A stretch of DNA of 64,000 nt from Sporomusa sphaeroides DSM 2875 (GCF_001941975.2 NZ_CP146991.1:1392501-1456500), one strand, 5' to 3'. Positions 6,827 to 17,004 are shown, numbered from the stretch's first letter. Translations and numbers: made by a program. The notes: generated by a model from the letters alone, not told the origin.

Positions 6827-8941
6827 ATGGCCATTACCCTATCCTTTAGAGTAGCAGATGCTATGCCGGAAGATGTTGGTCAGGGATATGTCCGTATCGA
6901 CAATGACGAAATGGATAAACTTGAAGTTATTATTGGTGACATAGTAGAAATTCAGGGCAGAAAAACAACGGCAGCAAAAGTAGTCCCCTGCTTCACACAG
7001 TTTCGGAATAAAAACCTGGCACAGCTGGAATCCATCATTCGTGAAAATGCCGGAGTCGGCATTGATGAGCGGGTTACCCTGAAAAAGGCAGTGCGGCAAC
7101 CGGCCCAAATAGTAGTCTTAAGTCCGCTTGATGTCAGCGTAGATTTTAGCGATGCTCAGGATATTCAGCATTTGGAGCGCATGTTAAACGGGTTGCCGGT
7201 GCTTATCGGCGACAAAGTGAAAGTGCGTTTGGCGGGGGCTCAGAATCAGTTTTTTACCGTTCTCGGAACAAACCCCCAAGGCCCGGTAATCATTAATACC
7301 GGTACAAAGCTTAAAGTTACCCGGGAGGATGCAACCGAAGACCGGAAGTTCCGGGCGTCATACGAAGATGTAGGCGGTTTGGACAAAGAACTGCAGCGTG
7401 TGCGGGAAATGATCGAACTGCCGCTTAAATACCCGGAAATCTTTCGCCACCTTGGTGTTGATGCTCCTAAAGGAGTGTTGCTTTATGGTCCGCCGGGCAC
7501 GGGTAAGACACTGATGGCCCGGGCGGTAGCCAGCGAAACCAATGCCGCATTCCTGCATGTTAACGGCCCGGAAATTATTAATAAGTTTTACGGGGAAAGT
7601 GAAGCCCGCCTGCGGGAAATGTTTGAAACAGCACAGCGCCGGGCACCGGCCATCATTTTTATCGATGAGATTGATGCCATTGCTCCCAAACGTACCGATG
7701 TGATCGGCGATGTTGAAAAGCGGGTGGTAGCTCAGCTTCTGGCGCTAATGGATGGTTTAAAAAACCGGGGCCAGGTCATCGTAATCGGAGCCACTAATGT
7801 TCCCGACATGGTAGATCCGGCGCTCAGGCGGCCAGGACGCTTTGATCGTGAACTGTCAATCAATCCGCCAGATAGGCCTGGAAGATTACGAATATTGAAA
7901 ATTCATACACGGGATATGACAACCGATTCAAATATTGACCTGGAAAAACTTGCTCAGATAACGCATGGTTTTGTCGGCGCCGATTTAGCTATTTTGTGTA
8001 AAGAAGCCGGGATGAATGCCGTAAGGCGCCTGCTGCCGCAAATCAACTTTATGTCCGGTATATCTGAAGAGGACTTGGCTGGTTTAAAGGTTAGCATGGA
8101 TGATTTCTATAACGCATTTCGGGAAGTTGAGCCAACGGCCACCAGAGAATTTTTTTCCGACCGGCCTAATACCAAGTGGGAACAGGTCGGTGGTTTGGCA
8201 GATATCAAAGATAAATTACGGTCACTGGTAGAACTGCCTATGCAAAATCCGGAATTATTCAAAGAAGCGCGGTATGCTATGGCAAGAGGCATATTGCTTA
8301 CCGGCAAACCGGGAACAGGCAAGACGCTCTTAGTCAGAGCACTGGCCGGCTCAAGTGAGGCACATTTCATAGCGGTGGATGCCGCTACCCTTAATTCACG
8401 GTGGTTCGGGGAAGCGGAAAAGGGACTCAGACTGATCTTTAAACGGGCAAAGCAAATTGCTCCCTGCATACTTTTCTTTGATGAAATTGATGCCTTAGCA
8501 CCTGTGCGGGCCGTTTCGGACAGAAGCGGTGCCGATCGCTTGGTAAGCCAATTATTATTGGAAATGGACAGTCTGATGGATAATGCCAATGTTATCGTGC
8601 TAGCGGCTACCAACCGGCCTGATATGGTAGATCCCGCGCTTATGCGGCCAGGCAGATTTGATTTTATTTTGGAACTGCCGCTGCCGGAAAAACAGGAGCG
8701 CTGTGATATATTCAAAATTCATGCAAGCAAGCTGCCCTTAGCCGGCGATGTTGATATAGCCGTTTTAGCGGCAGCGACCGAGGGAGCCACAGGCTCCGAT
8801 ATTGAGGCTGTTTGCAAACACGCTTCGATGCTGGCTTTAAAAAGAGCAGTTAGTAGCATGCAGAACCAAGCCAAGCTATCTGGCAATTACCTGGTAACAG
8901 GTCAGGATTTTGGCAATGGTCTGCGACAAATAATTAAATAA
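6827..8941 (+). CDS. CDC48/VAT-like double AAA ATPase
   Basis: Protein-unfolding ATPase of the CDC48/p97/VAT family, common in archaea and patchy in bacteria. At 704 residues it has the full plan: an N domain (about 1-95, with QGYVRIDNDEMDKL typical of the double-psi barrel), then two AAA modules. D1 has Walker A GPPGTGKT near 221 and Walker B FIDEIDAI; D2 has Walker A GKPGTGKT near 492, with the second Pro position kept but the first replaced by Lys, and Walker B FFDEIDAL. Arg fingers are visible in RRPGRFD and MRPGRFD. Ribosome site AGAGGAGG lies nine bases before the ATG. No terminator is evident before the oxalate genes 95 bases on, so co-transcription is possible. Confidence 0.92.
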   Translation: MAITLSFRVADAMPEDVGQGYVRIDNDEMDKLEVIIGDIVEIQGRKTTAAKVVPCFTQFRNKNLAQLESIIRENAGVGIDERVTLKKAVRQPAQIVVLSPLDVSVDFSDAQDIQHLERMLNGLPVLIGDKVKVRLAGAQNQFFTVLGTNPQGPVIINTGTKLKVTREDATEDRKFRASYEDVGGLDKELQRVREMIELPLKYPEIFRHLGVDAPKGVLLYGPPGTGKTLMARAVASETNAAFLHVNGPEIINKFYGESEARLREMFETAQRRAPAIIFIDEIDAIAPKRTDVIGDVEKRVVAQLLALMDGLKNRGQVIVIGATNVPDMVDPALRRPGRFDRELSINPPDRPGRLRILKIHTRDMTTDSNIDLEKLAQITHGFVGADLAILCKEAGMNAVRRLLPQINFMSGISEEDLAGLKVSMDDFYNAFREVEPTATREFFSDRPNTKWEQVGGLADIKDKLRSLVELPMQNPELFKEARYAMARGILLTGKPGTGKTLLVRALAGSSEAHFIAVDAATLNSRWFGEAEKGLRLIFKRAKQIAPCILFFDEIDALAPVRAVSDRSGADRLVSQLLLEMDSLMDNANVIVLAATNRPDMVDPALMRPGRFDFILELPLPEKQERCDIFKIHASKLPLAGDVDIAVLAAATEGATGSDIEAVCKHASMLALKRAVSSMQNQAKLSGNYLVTGQDFGNGLRQIIK

Positions 8942-9035
8942 TGGCATGGATTGCTTATGGGGGTGATGATCAAAGAACGGTATCCCGGTCCTGACGGTCA
9001 CCTATTAAGTTCAAAGAGTAAAAGGGGGAGAGACA

Positions 9036-9671
9036 ATGACACTGGCAGTTGCTGTTGACGCCAAGATGCAGGAAGTTACTGTGTGGACGAGGGGTGTAAC
9101 CTTGGCCAAGGAAGCCCGTGACACTGCTACTTTGCTTGCTAAAGCAGGTAGCCTGGAAGGTAAGTATCACCAGTTCTTTGACAATTATGTCGACCTGCCT
9201 GACCGGATTGGTGTTCCGGTTAAGAGTTATGCCCGCCTTAGTCCTGAGCCTATTGAGACCTTTTATGAGTATGAGAATTACCGTCCCGATATTGTTGTGC
9301 TGGCCGAAGAAACTTTGGTTAAAGGCAACGATGTATTAAAAGGCTGTAAAGAGGGCTGTGTTGTTGTAATTAATACCAAACGCGACATTAACAATTTAAT
9401 TAAATGGTTGTCGCCAAAAGAAAATGTCAACAGGGTGAAAGCTGTTGCCGCCATTGACGCTGACGCTCTGGGCGCTGGCGTATTCCATACCTTCGATGGT
9501 ACCGAAGGCTGTATTGATGATACCAAGATTGGCGCCGGCGTTGGTGCTGCTATGGCAGCTGCTGTTGCTAAAGCCAGCGGTATCGTTAAATTAGAAACCC
9601 TGCTTAAAATTGCTGAAAACAAAAAGGCGGTACAGCAAGGCTGGGACGCTGTTCAAGTAGTTGCCTTGTAA
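9036..9671 (+). CDS. Oxalate oxidoreductase gamma subunit
   Basis: Gamma subunit of a 2-oxoacid:ferredoxin oxidoreductase-family enzyme, assigned to oxalate because of residues in the alpha subunit. It is 211 aa with the typical gamma fold and a Gly-rich stretch near 165 (KIGAGVGAAM). Moorella oxalate oxidoreductase, as I recall, has gamma and delta fused; here they are separate genes of 211 and 96 aa. Ribosome site AAAGGGGGAG precedes the ATG. First gene of the gamma-delta-alpha-beta set, with intergenic gaps of 12 to 29 bases, a single transcription unit. Confidence 0.85.
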   Translation: MTLAVAVDAKMQEVTVWTRGVTLAKEARDTATLLAKAGSLEGKYHQFFDNYVDLPDRIGVPVKSYARLSPEPIETFYEYENYRPDIVVLAEETLVKGNDVLKGCKEGCVVVINTKRDINNLIKWLSPKENVNRVKAVAAIDADALGAGVFHTFDGTEGCIDDTKIGAGVGAAMAAAVAKASGIVKLETLLKIAENKKAVQQGWDAVQVVAL

Positions 9672-9700
9672 GACTGGTAAATTTTTAAGGAGGTGTAAAC

Positions 9701-9991
9701 ATGGCAAAAGTTTATAAACAAGTGCCCTTTGCGGCTATTGTTCCTTCCCCTCAGACAGAAAACGAGGGTATGATCACCGGTAACTGGCGGTTTCTCCGCC
9801 CGGTAGTTGATAAAAGTCAATGTACCGAATGCAAAACCTGTTATATTTACTGTCCTGATGCCTGTGTTAATTTTGCCGAAGACGACGGGGTCAGCTTTAA
9901 TCTCAAGTATTGCAAGGGCTGCGGTATTTGCAGCAATGTTTGCCCGGTAGGGGCTATTAGCCGGGTGCCTGAACTTGATTTTGACGAATAA
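9701..9991 (+). CDS. Oxalate oxidoreductase delta (2x[4Fe-4S] ferredoxin) subunit
   Basis: 96-aa ferredoxin-type subunit carrying electrons from the TPP/FeS core to external ferredoxin. It holds two cluster motifs: CTECKTCYIYCPDAC and CKGCGICSNVCPVGA. Each fourth Cys feeds the other cluster in this fold. Strong TAAGGAGG ribosome site. Placed between gamma and alpha, as in four-subunit pyruvate oxidoreductases. Confidence 0.9.
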   Translation: MAKVYKQVPFAAIVPSPQTENEGMITGNWRFLRPVVDKSQCTECKTCYIYCPDACVNFAEDDGVSFNLKYCKGCGICSNVCPVGAISRVPELDFDE

Positions 9992-10003
9992 GGAGTGAAT
10001 AAG

Positions 10004-11248
10004 ATGCCGATTAAGAAAAGAGGTACAGGTTTAACTGCGGTTGCAGATGCTTGGCAGCTTGCTGATATTGATGTTTCAGCATCCTATCCTATCCGTCCGT
10101 ATACAGCCGTTATGGCCGAATTGGCAAAACGGATTGCCGCCGGCACTATGCAGTGTGAAATGGTCCACGGCGAAGGTGAACACGCTCAGTTCAGTATTGC
10201 TCACGGCGCATCCATGGCCGGTGCTCGTGCCACTACCGGAAGCTCCGGTGTAGGTGTTACCTATGCTTTTGAAACCTATTCCCCCATCGCCGGCAGCCGC
10301 TGTCCGATTCAGGCGCTGGTCGGCGACCGCACCCTGGATCCTCCCGGCGACTTCGGTTCCGAGCATACAGACTGCTTAACCCTCCGTGACAACGGCTGGA
10401 TTTATGGCTGGGCTGAGGACGCTCAGGAATCCTTAGACAATAGCTTAATGTATTTCCGGATTGGTGAAGATCCTGATGTTATGCTGCCGCAAATCGTAGC
10501 TATGGATGGCTACTTCGTAACTCACATTGCTCAGGATTATGAAATGCCTGATCAAGCGCAAGTGGATAAATTCCTGCCTAAATTTAATCCCAAATTCCGT
10601 CTTGATGTTAAGAATCCTGTAATTATGGGGCCGCAAATTGAGCCGGAAATGGGACCTCCCCTTGAATGGGACCGCCATATTGTCATGACCAAAGTAAAAG
10701 AGAAAATCGTGGAAGTAACCGAAGAGTTCGCTAAAGTATTTGGCCGTACCTATGCTCCGTTTGTTGAAGAATATATGACAGACGATGCTGATATGGTATT
10801 TGTGCTGCAAGGTGCTCATGCCATAACCTGTCGCAGTGCCATCAAATATCTCCGTGAAGCCGGCTATAAAGTTGGTTTGTGCAGACTTCGCTGGTTCCGT
10901 CCGTTCCCGGATGAGGCTCTTGCGCAAATTCTTCCTAAATTCAAGGTGGCTGGTGTTGTTGATACCGGTACTTCCTATGGTGCACCTTGCGCCGGTGGTG
11001 TTCTCTCAACAGAAGTAAAAGCAGCTATGTCCGAAGTTCCGGGCAAACCGCTTATTCAAAGCTTTACCTCCGGTTTGGGCGGCGAGACCATTACCCATGA
11101 AGAATTCTTTGCTATGGCTGAAATGATGAAGCAGACGCTGGCAGCCGGCAAAATTATTCAGGGCGGTACTTGGGTTAACTTCAATGATTATCATGAAGGC
11201 GCTTCCCAGATTAATGCTGCTAAAACTGAAGCTGCCCCCAGTAAATAA
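10004..11248 (+). CDS. Oxalate oxidoreductase alpha subunit
   Basis: Catalytic-chain subunit that with beta binds TPP and oxidises oxalate plus CoA-independent chemistry to two CO2, reducing ferredoxin. Starting at ATG 10004 (AGGAG eight bases upstream; a GTG at 9995 lies inside the ribosome site), the substrate residues described for Moorella oxalate oxidoreductase fall at the same numbers: Tyr28 and Arg31 in YPIRPY (pyruvate enzymes have YPITPS), Arg109 in GDRTLD and Asp116 of the switch loop in PPGDFG. That agreement is the reason for calling oxalate rather than pyruvate. 414 aa. Substrate is inferred, not shown. Confidence 0.87.
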   Translation: MPIKKRGTGLTAVADAWQLADIDVSASYPIRPYTAVMAELAKRIAAGTMQCEMVHGEGEHAQFSIAHGASMAGARATTGSSGVGVTYAFETYSPIAGSRCPIQALVGDRTLDPPGDFGSEHTDCLTLRDNGWIYGWAEDAQESLDNSLMYFRIGEDPDVMLPQIVAMDGYFVTHIAQDYEMPDQAQVDKFLPKFNPKFRLDVKNPVIMGPQIEPEMGPPLEWDRHIVMTKVKEKIVEVTEEFAKVFGRTYAPFVEEYMTDDADMVFVLQGAHAITCRSAIKYLREAGYKVGLCRLRWFRPFPDEALAQILPKFKVAGVVDTGTSYGAPCAGGVLSTEVKAAMSEVPGKPLIQSFTSGLGGETITHEEFFAMAEMMKQTLAAGKIIQGGTWVNFNDYHEGASQINAAKTEAAPSK

Positions 11249-11261
11249 TAAGGAGGAGTAA

Positions 11262-12227
<966 letters not shown>

Positions 12228-12269
12228 GCTAGCTTAATAAATATATGATAGCAATGGCATGAACATGCT

Positions 12270-12308
12270 AGTCCCTGGTTCCTTCATGAACAAAAGGAAC
12301 CAGGGACT
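12270..12308 (+). terminator. Hairpin between oxalate oxidoreductase and permease genes
   Basis: AGTCCCTGGTTCCTT (12270-12284) pairs perfectly with 12294-12308 around a 9-base loop. No T run follows, so it may be a processing or mRNA-stability hairpin rather than a true terminator. Confidence 0.6.
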
Positions 12309-12372
12309 TAGTAATGTATGTTGCCGTGGCTCACATAATTGGGCGAAGGATTCTGGAAGGAGGCTCGGTTGT

Positions 12373-13953
12373 ATGGATAAGGGGGTTGCCTTAACCTTTA
12401 CGAACTGGATACTAGCTTTCCTACCGATTTTAGTCTTGCTTTCCACCATTTTACTATTTAACTGGGGTGCGCCAAAATCAGGAGCCGTCTCCTGGTTCAC
12501 GGCAGTTGCCATTGGCCTCTTAGCCTTTGGCGGCGACCTGCGTCTGCTGGCTTTGGCCAATAGTAAAGGGATGGCGATGTCGCTGTATGTGCTCTTAATT
12601 ATCTGGGGGGCCGTTTTTCTCTATAACTTTGTGGAGAAGAATGGTGCCATCAAAGTAATTGGCGACACTATGATCAAAGTAACGGAAGAAAAATTATTGC
12701 AATGTTTACTGATGTCATGGTGTTTTGCCAGCTTTATGCAGGGTATTGCCGGCTTTGGCGTACCAGTTGCAGTTGTTGCTCCCATTATGCTGGTTATGGG
12801 TTTTAAGCCGGCTGTTGCGGCTGCTACCTGTCTGGTCGGACACTCGTGGTCGATTAGCTTCGGCTCCATGGGTTCGTCCTATTATACCATCCAGCTGGCA
12901 ACTAAGATTCCCGGGGAGGTTATCGGTCCCTGGATGGCCATTTTGTTTGCTGTGCCTATTTATGCCACAGGCCTTGCTGTTTGCCATATTTACGGCGGTT
13001 TCCCCGCTGTGAAAAGAGGCATGCCGGCGGTGCTGATAACAGGTACGGTAATGGCTTTTATGTGCTGGGTCATGAACAAGCTGGGGGCAGCCCAGCTGGC
13101 TACTTTAATTCCGGCACTGTTGGGCTGTGGTACGATGGCTATACTGGCCAAAACCATCTATCGTCACGAAGCTGACGGTACTCAGCAGGAGGACGCAGTA
13201 CCGTATATGGGATTTAACCTGGCGTTCTCCCCCTATTATATTTTAATTGCCTTATGTATCATGACGCAGATTAAATCGATTGCGCAAATTTTCTCTTCCT
13301 TTACCTGGGGTCTCAACTATCCGGCAATGACGACTGCTGCCGGTTACGCTATAAAAGCCGAAAAAATGTATTCAAAAATTAACATTTTTTCTCATCCGGC
13401 ACCGCTCTTGCTATTTGCCGCCTTTTGTGCCTTCCTTATTTTCAAGGCGGCAGGCAAGTGGAAACCGGGTGCCTTTGGCGGAGCTCTTCAGGCTACTATT
13501 TCCCAATGTGTTCCCACCAGTATTGGCATAACTACCATGGTTATGATGGCTTTAATCATGAACGACACCGGAATGACCAGCCTGCTGGCACAAGGGATAG
13601 CTAACTCGACAGGCGCTCTGTTCCCCATATTCTCGCCGTTTATCGGGGTGCTGGGAGCATTTCTTACCGGCAGCAACACCAACTCTAATGTTATGTTTGG
13701 CGCCTTGCAATATGAGACCGCCAAAGTGCTGGGGATCAGTTCGGTCATCACCTGCGCCGTGCAGTCTGTCGGCGGTTCGGTAGGCTGCTCTATTGCTCCT
13801 TCAAAAGTACTGATCGGTTCAGCAACTGTTGGTCTGGACGGTCGCGAAAGCGAAGTAATGAACCGGACAATACCTTATTGCATACTCATTTCGCTGCTTG
13901 TGGGCATCAATGCCTGGATATTTGCCTACATGCTATTTAAAGATCTTCCCTAG
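12373..13953 (+). CDS. LctP-family permease
   Basis: Polytopic inner-membrane transporter of the lactate permease family (lactate, glycolate and related carboxylates). About 526 aa with 12-13 hydrophobic segments, and family motifs such as GIAGFGVPVAV, LVGHSWSISFGSMG and FLTGSNTNSN. The start is ATG 12373, nine bases after AAGGAGG; a longer frame reaches back through the 12270-12308 hairpin and is unlikely. Its place directly after the oxalate oxidoreductase genes suggests it imports oxalate, glyoxylate or glycolate (inference); the conserved Ser/Asn residues do not settle substrate. Confidence 0.88.
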   Translation: MDKGVALTFTNWILAFLPILVLLSTILLFNWGAPKSGAVSWFTAVAIGLLAFGGDLRLLALANSKGMAMSLYVLLIIWGAVFLYNFVEKNGAIKVIGDTMIKVTEEKLLQCLLMSWCFASFMQGIAGFGVPVAVVAPIMLVMGFKPAVAAATCLVGHSWSISFGSMGSSYYTIQLATKIPGEVIGPWMAILFAVPIYATGLAVCHIYGGFPAVKRGMPAVLITGTVMAFMCWVMNKLGAAQLATLIPALLGCGTMAILAKTIYRHEADGTQQEDAVPYMGFNLAFSPYYILIALCIMTQIKSIAQIFSSFTWGLNYPAMTTAAGYAIKAEKMYSKINIFSHPAPLLLFAAFCAFLIFKAAGKWKPGAFGGALQATISQCVPTSIGITTMVMMALIMNDTGMTSLLAQGIANSTGALFPIFSPFIGVLGAFLTGSNTNSNVMFGALQYETAKVLGISSVITCAVQSVGGSVGCSIAPSKVLIGSATVGLDGRESEVMNRTIPYCILISLLVGINAWIFAYMLFKDLP

Positions 13954-13989
13954 GTCAATAAATTTGCGAAATACAAAGGAGGTATTGTA

Positions 13990-14217
13990 ATGAATACAAC
14001 AAATCCTGCGCCGAATACCAACCCTAATATCGCGATTCCGCCGGTATCATGGCGGAAAAAATATCGTGCTCCGCTGATGAATGCAGCCTTCTGGGGATTT
14101 TGGCTGGGCTTTTATCTATCCTACGAAGGCGGCATCAGCAGTAACAGTGCACTGGTTGGTTTGTCGTATGTGATATTCACTTTGGCCTGTCTGGTTCCCC
14201 TGGTTACTAAAAAGTAG
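13990..14217 (+). CDS. Small two-helix membrane protein
   Basis: 75-aa protein with a Pro/Asn-rich N-terminus and two hydrophobic segments (about 33-46 and 55-72). Not recognised. AAAGGAGG ribosome site; 36 bases after the permease gene and before a terminator, so it is the last gene of that unit and may be an accessory to the permease (inference). Confidence 0.7.
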   Translation: MNTTNPAPNTNPNIAIPPVSWRKKYRAPLMNAAFWGFWLGFYLSYEGGISSNSALVGLSYVIFTLACLVPLVTKK

Positions 14218-14223
14218 ATAGCA

Positions 14224-14251
14224 GGAAAATGCCGTTTTTGCGGCATTTTCC
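14224..14251 (+). terminator. Terminator after the permease unit
   Basis: GGAAAATGCCG pairs with CGGCATTTTCC around a T-rich loop, followed by CATTTT. It directly follows the stop codon of the small membrane protein gene. Confidence 0.8.
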
Positions 14252-14281
14252 CATTTTAATCCTAAACAAGGAGGAGCGTAT

Positions 14282-14866
14282 ATGCCAAACAGTTTGCCGG
14301 AAAAAGAAAGTTGTGAAAAAACAACAGCCTCCTGTGAACATCTGGTTTCGTCCTGTGAAGCCTATTGGCGCAAAATGAACTCAGGCGGAAGATGCGGGGT
14401 ACCAATCCCCGCTGTATCAGAGTGTTTTTGGGCGTTGGTTGGTTCATTTGCCGGTATCGGTATTGTTACCTACCTTGCTTTTATCCAGGAAATTCCTGTT
14501 TTAGTAGCATCTTTAGGTGCATCAGCCTGTCTCATTTACGGTGCGCCGGCGGCTCCGTTTGCGCAGCCGCGCAATGCCATTGCCGGACATATACTTTCAG
14601 CCATTATCGGGGTTACCGTTTACCAGGTGGCAGGTTGTTACTGGTATACGGCAGCTCTTAGTGTCGGCATTGCGGTAGCGGCAATGGTAGGGACAAGGAC
14701 CGTCCACCCGCCGGCCGGCGCTACGGCCTTAATTGCTGTAGTTACCCGGCAGGATTGGCTATTTCCACTAATGCCTGTAGGTGTAGGTATCGGTATTTTA
14801 GTAGTTGTCGGGCTACTGGTGAATAATTTGGCCGCCAAACGGCAGTATCCGAATTATTGGTGGTAG
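14282..14866 (+). CDS. HPP family integral membrane protein
   Basis: 194-aa protein of the HPP family, named for the His-Pro-Pro motif seen here in VHPPAGATAL near residue 140. A hydrophilic N-terminus of about 40 residues with several Cys is followed by four to five hydrophobic segments. Some plant and cyanobacterial members move nitrite; the role here is unknown. AAGGAGGAG ribosome site. The stop codon lies two bases before the ClC start, so the two are one transcription unit. Confidence 0.85.
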   Translation: MPNSLPEKESCEKTTASCEHLVSSCEAYWRKMNSGGRCGVPIPAVSECFWALVGSFAGIGIVTYLAFIQEIPVLVASLGASACLIYGAPAAPFAQPRNAIAGHILSAIIGVTVYQVAGCYWYTAALSVGIAVAAMVGTRTVHPPAGATALIAVVTRQDWLFPLMPVGVGIGILVVVGLLVNNLAAKRQYPNYWW

Positions 14867-14868
14867 GT

Positions 14869-16206
14869 ATGGAACCGGTATTGTTTGGCTGCCGGTTTCT
14901 TACTCAGTACTATAAGCAACTGCCATTACTGAGGCATATTATTAAATGGACATATTTTGGCGTTACCACAGGCGTGATTGCCGGCCTGGGGGTAACTTTA
15001 TTTTTGCAGCTATTAGCCTGGGCTATTGCTGTTTGGACCCAGGTGCCCTATTACTATTTTTTTATTCCGCCGGTTTTATTTTTAAACAGTTTGCTGGTGC
15101 AGTGGCTGGCACCGGGAATTTCGGGCGGGAGCGATAAAATGGTTGAAGCCATTCACCAAAAGGCTGGTTATCTGCCCCTGGCCGAAGTGCCGGTAAAGAT
15201 AATAGCCACCGTCATAACAATCGCTGCCGGTGGCTCGGCGGGCAAAGAGGGTCCGGCGGCGCAGCTCGGCGCCACCCTTGCCTCGGCCTGGGGACGGTTT
15301 TTGCAAACGACAGACGCAGATTGCCGGCAAATTGTTGTGTGCGGTATAAGTGCAGGTTTTGCCGTTGTTTTCGGTACGCCTGTTGCCGGTGCCATATTTG
15401 CCGTAGAAGTATTATTTGTTGGTAAAATTCTTTATGATACCCTCTATCCTGCCTGTATTGCCGGTGCGGCCGGTTATTATGTTGCTTATTTTACCGGGAT
15501 ATCTTATGTGTACCGGGATATTATAATAGAATCCAGCTGCTATCTGGCCATGGGGGCAATCGTACTGGGACTGCTTTGCGGGGCAGTCTCGGTATTCTTC
15601 ATTAAGACAATTCAGCAGTGTGGCCGGCATTTTGACAGGCTGCAGCTGACTAAACCGGTCAAAGCGCTTATTGGCGGTATTATGCTTACCTTTATTGCTC
15701 ACTTTATCAGCCCGCTGTATCTGGGACTCAGTACCGAATTACTGGAAACCGGGGTGCACGGCGGCAGTATTCCGGCGGCGGCCTTTTTTTGGAAAACTGT
15801 TGCCACGGCTGTTACCCTGGGGTGTGGCGGGACAGGCGGGATTATTATGCCGGTTATTGTGGTGGGAACCGCTGCAGGAAACTTATTTGGCCAGCTCATC
15901 GGCAGTGTGGATATCCAGGCCTATGCTGTAATCGGTATGGCGGCCTTGCTGGCAGGTGCCGTCAATACACCGATCGCGGCAGTTATTATGGCCGCAGAAT
16001 TATATGGGAGTGACGTCATTCCCTATGCCGCCATAAGCTGCCTGATTAGCTACATCATTTCCGGTCATCGCAGTATATATCCCAGTCAAATGATAGCTAC
16101 CGGTAAATGTCCGGCCTTTTTAACAGATACCGGCAATACTGTCAGGTGTGCAGGCAAAACACAAGCCGGTGCCAGCAAAAATCCACTGCAGGTATCCAGG
16201 GACTAA
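14869..16206 (+). CDS. ClC-family chloride channel/antiporter
   Basis: Inner-membrane anion channel or H+/anion exchanger. About 445 aa with more than ten hydrophobic segments and the family signatures GISGGSDK, GKEGPAAQLG and GCGGTGGIIMP. The final stretch (about 415-445) is hydrophilic without CBS domains. The ATG at 14869 is preferred over an upstream TTG at 14857 that would overlap the HPP gene; the ribosome site is weak (TAGGT), suggesting translational coupling. Confidence 0.9.
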   Translation: MEPVLFGCRFLTQYYKQLPLLRHIIKWTYFGVTTGVIAGLGVTLFLQLLAWAIAVWTQVPYYYFFIPPVLFLNSLLVQWLAPGISGGSDKMVEAIHQKAGYLPLAEVPVKIIATVITIAAGGSAGKEGPAAQLGATLASAWGRFLQTTDADCRQIVVCGISAGFAVVFGTPVAGAIFAVEVLFVGKILYDTLYPACIAGAAGYYVAYFTGISYVYRDIIIESSCYLAMGAIVLGLLCGAVSVFFIKTIQQCGRHFDRLQLTKPVKALIGGIMLTFIAHFISPLYLGLSTELLETGVHGGSIPAAAFFWKTVATAVTLGCGGTGGIIMPVIVVGTAAGNLFGQLIGSVDIQAYAVIGMAALLAGAVNTPIAAVIMAAELYGSDVIPYAAISCLISYIISGHRSIYPSQMIATGKCPAFLTDTGNTVRCAGKTQAGASKNPLQVSRD

Positions 16207-16361
16207 CCTGTGCTGTGACTTGCCGGAGCGGCAGCCGGAATTGGGAGACTTCTGCCGGAAGCAGGAATTTGCCTGTTTCTATGGAAAGTGATAGCATAGT
16301 AATGTACAATAATACTTATAGCAAATGTGGTATTATTGGATTGGTTTACTGGAGGGATTTT

Positions 16362-16787
16362 GTGTACATTGCCGTTGTCGATGGGCAGGGAGGCGGAATT
16401 GGCCGGGTCATAATTAACCGGGTTCGCAGCGAATTTGGCAATGCTGTGGATATTCTGGCTATTGGGACCAATTCCCAGGCTACCGCTGTGATGCTGCGGG
16501 CCGGGGCCAATGAAGGCGCCACAGGCGAAAATGCGCTTATTTGCAATATTAATGAAGTGGCTTTGATCTTAGGACCGCTCAGTATCATTCTGCCTAACTC
16601 CATGAAGGGTGAATTAACGCCTAAAATGGCCAAACGAGTGGTTGCCAGCAAGGCAAGAAAGATTCTTTTACCCATTCATCAAAACAACATTGACCTGGTG
16701 GGTATTCATTCAGAGCCGCTGCCACACATGGTTGAGGCTTTGGTTATGCAAATGAAGCAATACATAGACGATGGAGGGAGGGAATAG
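16362..16787 (+). CDS. DUF3842 family protein
   Basis: About 141 aa, starting at a GTG with GGAGGG upstream (VYIAVVDGQGGGIG). The Gly-rich loop near residue 8-14 looks like a nucleotide-binding P-loop/Rossmann start. Family function is unknown; members are typically found in anaerobic Firmicutes, often next to a CooT-like gene as here. The frame extends further upstream but without a ribosome site. Stop codon lies four bases before the CooT start. Confidence 0.82.
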   Translation: MYIAVVDGQGGGIGRVIINRVRSEFGNAVDILAIGTNSQATAVMLRAGANEGATGENALICNINEVALILGPLSIILPNSMKGELTPKMAKRVVASKARKILLPIHQNNIDLVGIHSEPLPHMVEALVMQMKQYIDDGGRE

Positions 16788-16791
16788 TCAC

Positions 16792-16998
16792 ATGTGCGAG
16801 GCTAATGCTTATCTTTTTAAGGGTGATAAAGAAGAGCTGCTGATGGAACGCGTCGACAAGGTTGTGCCGCAGAATGGTGAAGTGTATCTGGAAAGCATCT
16901 TCGGACAGAGAAAGACTCTTGCCGCTAGGATTAAAGAACTGAATCTGGTTGACCATCGTATCATTTTAGAGCCGATTCAGACCGAAACGGCCGACTAA
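16792..16998 (+). CDS. cooT: CooT-like nickel-binding protein
   Basis: 68-aa protein beginning MCEANAYLF, the N-terminal Cys motif of the CooT family. CooT is a nickel-binding accessory linked to carbon monoxide dehydrogenase maturation in Rhodospirillum; wider family members are small nickel proteins. The start is the ATG after GGAGGGAGG; an in-frame ATG at 16771 is part of that ribosome site. No CO dehydrogenase gene lies in the window. Confidence 0.82.
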   Translation: MCEANAYLFKGDKEELLMERVDKVVPQNGEVYLESIFGQRKTLAARIKELNLVDHRIILEPIQTETAD

Positions 16999-17004
16999 AG
17001 TAAA

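Noticed and set aside
9995-10003. GTG start three codons upstream of the alpha subunit
   Set aside because: It is part of the AGGAGTG ribosome site; the ATG at 10004 also reproduces the Tyr28/Arg31/Arg109/Asp116 numbering.
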